Positions 58,084 through 64,000 of a stretch of 64,000 nt of DNA are shown piece by piece (within the stretch, counting starts at the first letter, position 1; each line of letters begins with the position of its first letter). The stretch is taken from assembly GCA_030248215.1 (NCBI GenBank), contig JASANG010000398.1, positions 279,777-343,776 on the forward strand, given 5' to 3'. A program made the translations under genes and the position numbers. The DNA is from Enoplolaimus lenunculus. Lineage: Eukaryota > Nematoda > Enoplea > Enoplida > Thoracostomopsidae. The notes under the pieces were generated by a model. That model made no database searches, was not told the DNA's origin, and saw only the letters and a program-made list of their open reading frames with translations.

Positions 58084-59967
58084 GCGTATGTTTCAAGACT
58101 GTTTTTCACGAGAAATACTGTTTTAATCAAACTAAATGAAAAAAATCAAACTCTCGCTATCAAATATAACACAATTCTGTATATATGTTGCAGTGTAGTT
58201 ACGTGTAAAACGTACAAATTTTGTTTGCGAAAAATAATTAAAAGTATACAACTTAGAGTTTAGAGTTTTCCAGTAAAAACTGAAAACATTGTTTCGAATT
58301 TCGTTGCTATTTTTGGTAACGTCACTGGAAGTGAAAGGCTCAAATTAGCTTTTGCTTATGTATTTGAAATTTTTCAAAGCGCTCACAAGTTGAAATTAAA
58401 AACGAAAACGCTTTTAACACTTTTTTAAATTTTCAAATTTGGGCATGAAACTCAACGCTTAATAGGATTAGGCTATATGCATAGACTTGTAGTCTTAAGT
58501 TAATTTTTTAGGGAAAATTTACAAGAGCAAGTGAAAGTTTGTTCAAAACGCTAAGTCCAGTTTTTGTGCGAAAGAATTCAAGTAATACGGGTTTTCAAAA
58601 CGCAAACGATTTGCAATGATTGCTAAGATAATGCATGCTCGCTTCGGCGTTACACGCCAACAACGTGGCTGTTGTTGCATTTTGTTGTAATAATGAAAAA
58701 TGTACCTGCGGATGTTTTAAATGAGAAACACGTCAGTACTCCCTCCGGGATGGTGTATACTACTCATGTCTTCTATTCCAATTAAACGATTTATTGTTAC
58801 ACCGGTATATTTCACTGAACCGCTATCAGAACCAGGCGTTCAGTATCCGCCCTACATACTTGTTCCGACTTAGTGTTTGTGCTTTGATCTCTTGTACAGC
58901 TGATGTTCCAAGTATTATGACTATACGTGCCTTAAGTACATATTGTGATAAGATTGAATGCTCGTAGTTTCAACCTTTTTTACGTATTATATACAGCTTC
59001 AAAGCACATTTGTCGTCGCCTTATTATCAGTCGTTTTTGTCCACACTCTTGTACACTTATCAGTAACGTTTAGGCATAAGTATAGGTTTAGGTTTAGACA
59101 ATGGCATAGGCCAAGGCAAGCCTTTTACTAAAGCTGAACCTAAACCTAGACCAGAGCGTAAAATGTAAGGTATACGCACAAGAGCCTGGTTACATTTTTT
59201 ACTCAAGTTCAGAACACTGGTATGTGCAGCTCCGAGTTTGTGCGTGTGATTATTTCGATATACTGGAGTTTGTTAGCATTGGAGATCAGGGCATGTGTTT
59301 GCATACTCCAAACCCATCAATTCAAATTTCTGATCATTGGTGTCATAGCGTGTCGTCTGTTCAACCGTCGGAGCCATGCAAAACTTCAAATTTTGCATTG
59401 GAATTAAATACAAAAATTGAGTATGGGTTTTCACTCGGTTACAGTAGAGCATAGAGGCGCCTCTAGTTTGCGCGCAAATGTACCAAACGACCCGGTGGGA
59501 AATTTTTTGAGGTCGTCTTTGGTAACCGCACTCTTCTGGTTGTACCTTGTAGGCGAGGTCAACTACTTTTCACAATGGTTACATTCACTACTCTTCGATA
59601 AATCGCACCAGTTTAAAAGGCGTTGCTATACTGCGATAACAAAATGTTGTTTGCTCATACTACTATATTATAACATTGAACTGTAGCAAGCGCCATCTGA
59701 TTACAGAAATTATCATTTTAATAGCCAGCCTTTGTCCTTTTTGCTATGATTAGCGGTCCTTGTCTGGGTGGATTCGAACTTCAAACATCTCGACGGCGGT
59801 TCTGACCGAAATGATTTGCAAAATACTTTCAAAATAAAAGTTTATCTTGGTATGGTATAAAATAAAAATCCGTGTATTAATATATCCTTCAAACCACTTT
59901 GTCGTTATTTGTTTTTGCTTTTTTGACCAGTATTCTTTTTTCCGGTATTTATCATATATATGCACAT

Positions 59968-60413
59968 TGAAGTGACCCGAATAAGAGGGGGACTCATATA
60001 TGGCCTCTCCAGAGGGTACCCCTCTGTTATACGGTTATGGACTGTTATTTATTTTCAACCAGACCTACGCCACCCTTCCTTACTGACATATATCCTATAT
60101 TGCAACTATTCGTTGAATTATACGTTTTTTAACTTGCATCAAAAGCTTGAGCGATAATGCAAGGTTATACTTTGGAATATTACTTATATACTTGAAAACT
60201 TAACTACGCTTGGAAGTTTTGAACTTAAGTTTATTTTATCCTCTAGTCATTTATGCGCTACAATTAGAGATAATTGACCTTTATGGACTCTAATTAGGGG
60301 TTAGGGACTCTATCCGCCTACGGTCTCTTATTAGGGATACGGACTCCTGTTGTTTGGGACTCAAAATGGAAGCTTCCTCTTATTATCCCCATCTTATTCG
60401 GATCCCTACAGTA
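59968..60413. repeat. GAATAAGAGG MITE, copy 3
   Basis: Left end AAGTGACCCGAATAAGAGGG; right end CCATCTTATTCGGATCCCTA then CAGTA. The internal blocks match 51624-52023 in the same orientation (GGTTATGGACTGTTATTTAT, CATTTATGCGCTACAATTAG, ATGGACTCTAATTAGGGG). Confidence 0.75.
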
Positions 60414-63395
60414 TTCTGCATTGTGTAAACGTTACTGGTAATCGTTTTAGTTCAGTTAATTATTTATTTTACTGTGAAAGTGGACAAACTTTGCACTTCA
60501 AACGCACTCGCTCGATTGGTTCAATACTCCATTCAAGCGCAATGCATGGTACACAACTTTAAAACACAATTTTCTATTTTAGTCTTCAAATGTTTCGCCG
60601 TCGTCTAAATTTGATATATTTTGTAATGTTGCAATGTTTTATTGTCATTTGTGCGTCTACAATTATTAAATATGCCAAAACTTACAGGTTAAATAGGTTA
60701 ATATATTTATCATTTTAATCTTTCAAATAAACGAATACAGAAGGTTGAACGTCTCGTATTTCACAATTTTATGCATGTTTTGCGAGTTTTCGATTTTGTT
60801 TAAAAACACACCCGCCCGTTGATATGGCCTATTTTATTTGTTTCAAACTAAAATTTTGCCATACGGCGCAATTTGTGTTTCAGTCGCTCTGGGTCTTTGT
60901 TGCGCGTGCAATTTACAGAAGAAGTTTGTTAGTAAATTTTACGTTGCCGTAAATTCTGTTTTTTTTTTCTTCCAATCGCATGAATTGCGCAGCGCAATCA
61001 GCAATTTTAGAGTGCAAAACGGCCCAATTCTTTTTTCTTTTGAAATTTGTTTCTATTCTGTGCAACAATATCGATATTATACAATGACAAAATTGTAAAA
61101 AAAATCGTTTCTTTTTTTGCGTTGTGTTAGTTTCGTTTTATTTTCTCTTCATGAGGTCGATCAAAGTACTGACTCTGCGACTATATGGTAATGCAAGATT
61201 ACACTGCGCCTGATTGACGAACGAAATCGAGGAAAATAAAAACAACAATAACTTGTACCTATTCTGTTGGGGAGCCTAGGCTGGCCTGATCGATCTCGGT
61301 TTCACCAGTGATCCGGTGCTTTGAAAATATGGTTGGGAAAAGTAACAATGTTTCCGAATGATTGCGCTATAGATTTTCGAAGACGTTTGGTACAATACCA
61401 CAAGCTTTCAGAGACTCGGCAGCGGACTATCTACGGCTACATACGGCAAGAATGACACCAACCACACAGCACTTTTAACTTGCGCTATTCTTGCTTGTTA
61501 GCTTTGAAACAATAGCCCCTACAAACATTAATCTAGAATCAGAGTCAATTTCCTGTACAGTGTTCACTTGATGCAGATATTATAATACCTGTGGGTACAA
61601 ACTATTCGTTATACAGTCATACCATTTGTGGTTCGTGTGCACAAGTTTCTATCGTTGGAATTCTTTGCATTTTATTTCAATATTTTCGCGAGTTTTAACC
61701 TGTGAATCCCACTTAAATATTACTCAATCCGACCGTGAGCGTTATAGTCTGATTGAACTCAAGCAATTTGTTTTTGTTAGCAGATTTAAAAAATACGAAA
61801 AATTCAATTCTTGTGAAAATCAATTAAGTAATGAACTTAGATTGTTTTGTTTGCACTAGGGAAGAAAATTCGAAAATGCCGCATTTAAATTTTTGCTAGA
61901 TAGAAACCGCACCGAGACAAAATTGCGCTTGCGGCACCGGGAATAATTTTTATGAGTACTTAAATATTAAATGTACGTTTTGCAATCCACAACAACCACT
62001 TAACTTTGAGATGTCGTGAGATACTATACTCGCAAACCGACCTTAGGACCGTGCAACTTGTCTCGCTTGAACAGTAAAGTAGTCGTATGTTTTATAATTG
62101 TTTAAATAAATCGCAACGATATATTTCATGCCAATCTGAAATATAATAGAAAATAATTTCGAAATATTTTTTCAACTCGGCAACAGTTATCCTTGCAACG
62201 CGGTGACTGTTAAGTTCCGTCTGTCGGCGAGCATTTTGTTTTTAAAACTTCCTCAAAAAATTATTCAAATATTTTAAAATCAATAATCTTTGCTTGATTT
62301 CGAATCGTTACCTAAACCAAGGTTACATGATGACATTTAGGCAACAGCGTACAACTTTACCATTCCACATATCAATTGTAGGGCCGTTTGGGCGTAAAAT
62401 ATGACTAATCGCATGCCAGATTGCTAGGCTTATCATGTGGCCATTTTTTACACTCATACATTTAACTTCTACATTTCATATATAGGGAAGATGAACATGC
62501 GTATTTTCTTTAACATTACAAATCAGTCTATTTTTCAGAGTTCCATCGGAATTCTGATTTCAAGTAAAATTCTGGCAAAATTTAATTCCGATTCCAATTC
62601 CGCTTCCGACAAAATCTAGTTCCGGTTGGAACCCTGCTATTTTCATTGTGTGTTTTGGCGTTGAATATTTCGCTGTAGCTTGAAATTGCGTTTACCAGCT
62701 GGCTAAACAAATCAACTTCCTTTGAACATTTCAATGAGCAAAGTTGAAACATTGAACTTTAATAGATTCAAACAGTTTTTAGATAACAGTTGAAATGTAA
62801 AACTAACAAAACCGTTATTAAATGCATGCATGTACATCGTGTAATTTGCGCAATGATAACTGCTATGAACTATAAATCGCTAACAACGTTTGTTTTAATA
62901 GTTTTTAAACAAATTAGAAAACTTCACCGTTGTATGGAGACAATACCAAACCACCGTTTGTTATAGTGGTCAACTATGCAAGTTTTGGCAACTCATTGCT
63001 TCCGTGCTGCTCGAGTTAACTCAGTACTAATTTTAACATTTTCAACGCTAATTTTGATCGCAACGCATGTAAAATGGTGCATATCAGGACAAGTAAGAAA
63101 CGCGAGTTGTTTTTAAAACTAATCTGGGCATTGCGATGTCATTTTTGTGATCTGCTGCCAGAATAGCAATCATAATGCACGCCCATCCGCGCAAGGAGAC
63201 ACGATGGGGCCCTGTCCAAAATATTTCTCATATTTGAAACATTTTTTGAAATATACGATTTTGGAAGCTCATTCAAATTGCAAAATTTCTACCTTCGACT
63301 AAAATTCAATTTGTTCAGCATCAAGCTGTAGGTAAACGTGATATATCGATGATTTTGTTTTGTTTTTATTACTAAAAACTCATTTACTAGTTTAG

Positions 63396-63471
63396 GTTTC
63401 GTCCGAAGTCATAGAAGCGCTTTCTGAAGATGATTTCAAGTATTTGTTTGGAGACGGCGACAGAAGAAATG
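63396..63471 (+). CDS. Orphan internal exon of an unrecognised gene
   Basis: AG acceptor after a T-rich tract and GT donor (GTAAAA) bound a 76-nt segment. It reads in only one frame (phase 0 entry): VSSEVIEALSEDDFKYLFGD then GDRRNG, ending in phase 1. The acidic, amphipathic composition and a single open frame between good splice sites favour a real exon of a plus-strand gene running out of the window. No matching upstream exon in phase 0 was found. I do not recognise the family. Confidence 0.5.
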
Positions 63472-64000
63472 GTAAAAAATTAAGTGTTAATATTCTGCCC
63501 GTTTAATGTTCTTTTTACAGTTCTTTGGCAGTTGTGTGATTTAGCTATTTTTACGGTTTTTGTTTACTTTTATCCAAAAACAATACAAATTTAATTTTAA
63601 GTTTTAGCTTAAAATATAATTTGTAAGTTTAGATATTCTTTTATAATAAACAGTTAGATCAGTGGGAAATCGTTAGCATTTGCATGCCGCAGCGTTATTC
63701 TCAATATTTATCCAGTTCTTATATTCGCACAGTCATGCCTTCATATAAGGGCGGGGCCTTTCCTTGCTGTATCCCTTAACTTGGATCAATTTAATGAATT
63801 TTTGAGACGGCCTGAAGGCCGTCTCTTTTAAAATGAGAAATTTCCAGGGTATATATTTTACAATGCATTTTCCTCCGATATTTCAACCGCTAGCAGGTTT
63901 ATGGTTCTTTGGATTAGCTATCTTGTTAGATTTGCTTGTAAAGGTTATATAAAATTTTTGGTAAATCAAAAATTTGAGATTACAGGTTATAAAAATGATC
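63472..64000. other. Window edge, presumed intron
   Basis: AT-rich sequence after the orphan exon. No further exon before the window ends. A small inverted repeat around GACGGCCTGAAGGCCGTC (about 63806-63823) is visible, possibly a hairpin. Confidence 0.35.

Larger units (their letters stand above)
57220..63395. other. Intergenic region upstream of the repetitive-protein gene
   Basis: 6.2 kb with no exon I can support. It contains weak TTAGGC-type stretches at 57568-57640 and 59065-59165, a tandem duplication at 57911-58083 and a MITE at 59968-60413. The presumed promoter of the minus-strand gene should lie just right of 57220; no element was identified. Confidence 0.45.

Noticed and set aside
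59222-59454. Overlapping plus-strand ORFs of 61 and 76 codons
   Set aside because: No family resemblance, no convincing splice context, and composition like the surrounding non-coding DNA.
61353-61460. Short ORF beginning MFPNDCAIDFRRRLVQ
   Set aside because: Only about 35 codons, no splice sites or partner exons, and not recognisable. It could be a worn transposase N-terminus but cannot be supported.

Overview
This is a gene-poor, AT-rich animal nuclear window. It has spliced host genes with GT-AG introns, long introns full of small repeats, and several DNA transposons. The only pointer to a phylum is the abundance of interspersed (TTAGGC)n and its complement. TTAGGC is the nematode telomere repeat, so a nematode is the best guess, but an inferred one: here the hexamer sits inside small transposon-like repeats, not at a chromosome end.

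Layout. 348-12685 (+) holds the 3' part of an extended synaptotagmin gene (SMP domain, C2A, C2B) whose 5' end lies outside the window. 12.7-16.5 kb is intergenic, with MITEs and an inverted repeat around a minisatellite. 16565-20400 (-) is a complete LRP-receptor-associated protein (RAP/LRPAP1) gene with signal peptide and HEEL ER-retrieval tail. 21.7-29.6 kb is a transposon nest: two ~1 kb direct repeats with a decayed SGNH-like ORF flank a broken pogo/Tigger element, into whose transposase gene a second, different pogo-like element has inserted. 30.5-34.8 kb is a 4.4 kb TIR element with a broken DUF7869-type transposase and PWWP-like pieces. 35435-41697 (-) is a complete tRNA dimethylallyltransferase gene (TRIT1) with a GC-AG first intron. 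42.0-44.1 kb is a cluster of tandemly duplicated tRNA-derived SINE-like units. 49936-57219 (-) is a five-exon gene for a repetitive, tyrosine-motif-rich protein I do not recognise. 57-64 kb is mostly empty, with one convincing orphan exon at 63396.

The genes are not an operon or a pathway: E-Syt acts at ER-plasma membrane contacts, RAP is an ER chaperone for LDL-receptor family proteins, and TRIT1 modifies tRNA. The unifying feature is the repeat content. Several families of non-autonomous elements have termini or cores made of hexamer arrays (TTCCGG, GGCATC, GAGACC, TTAGGC), and several show 8-bp target duplications. The most interesting is a ~150 bp MITE family that carries telomere-type TTAGGC arrays and is seen in about a dozen copies or fragments. 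No retrovirus-like, Polinton-like, CRISPR or rRNA sequence was recognised.
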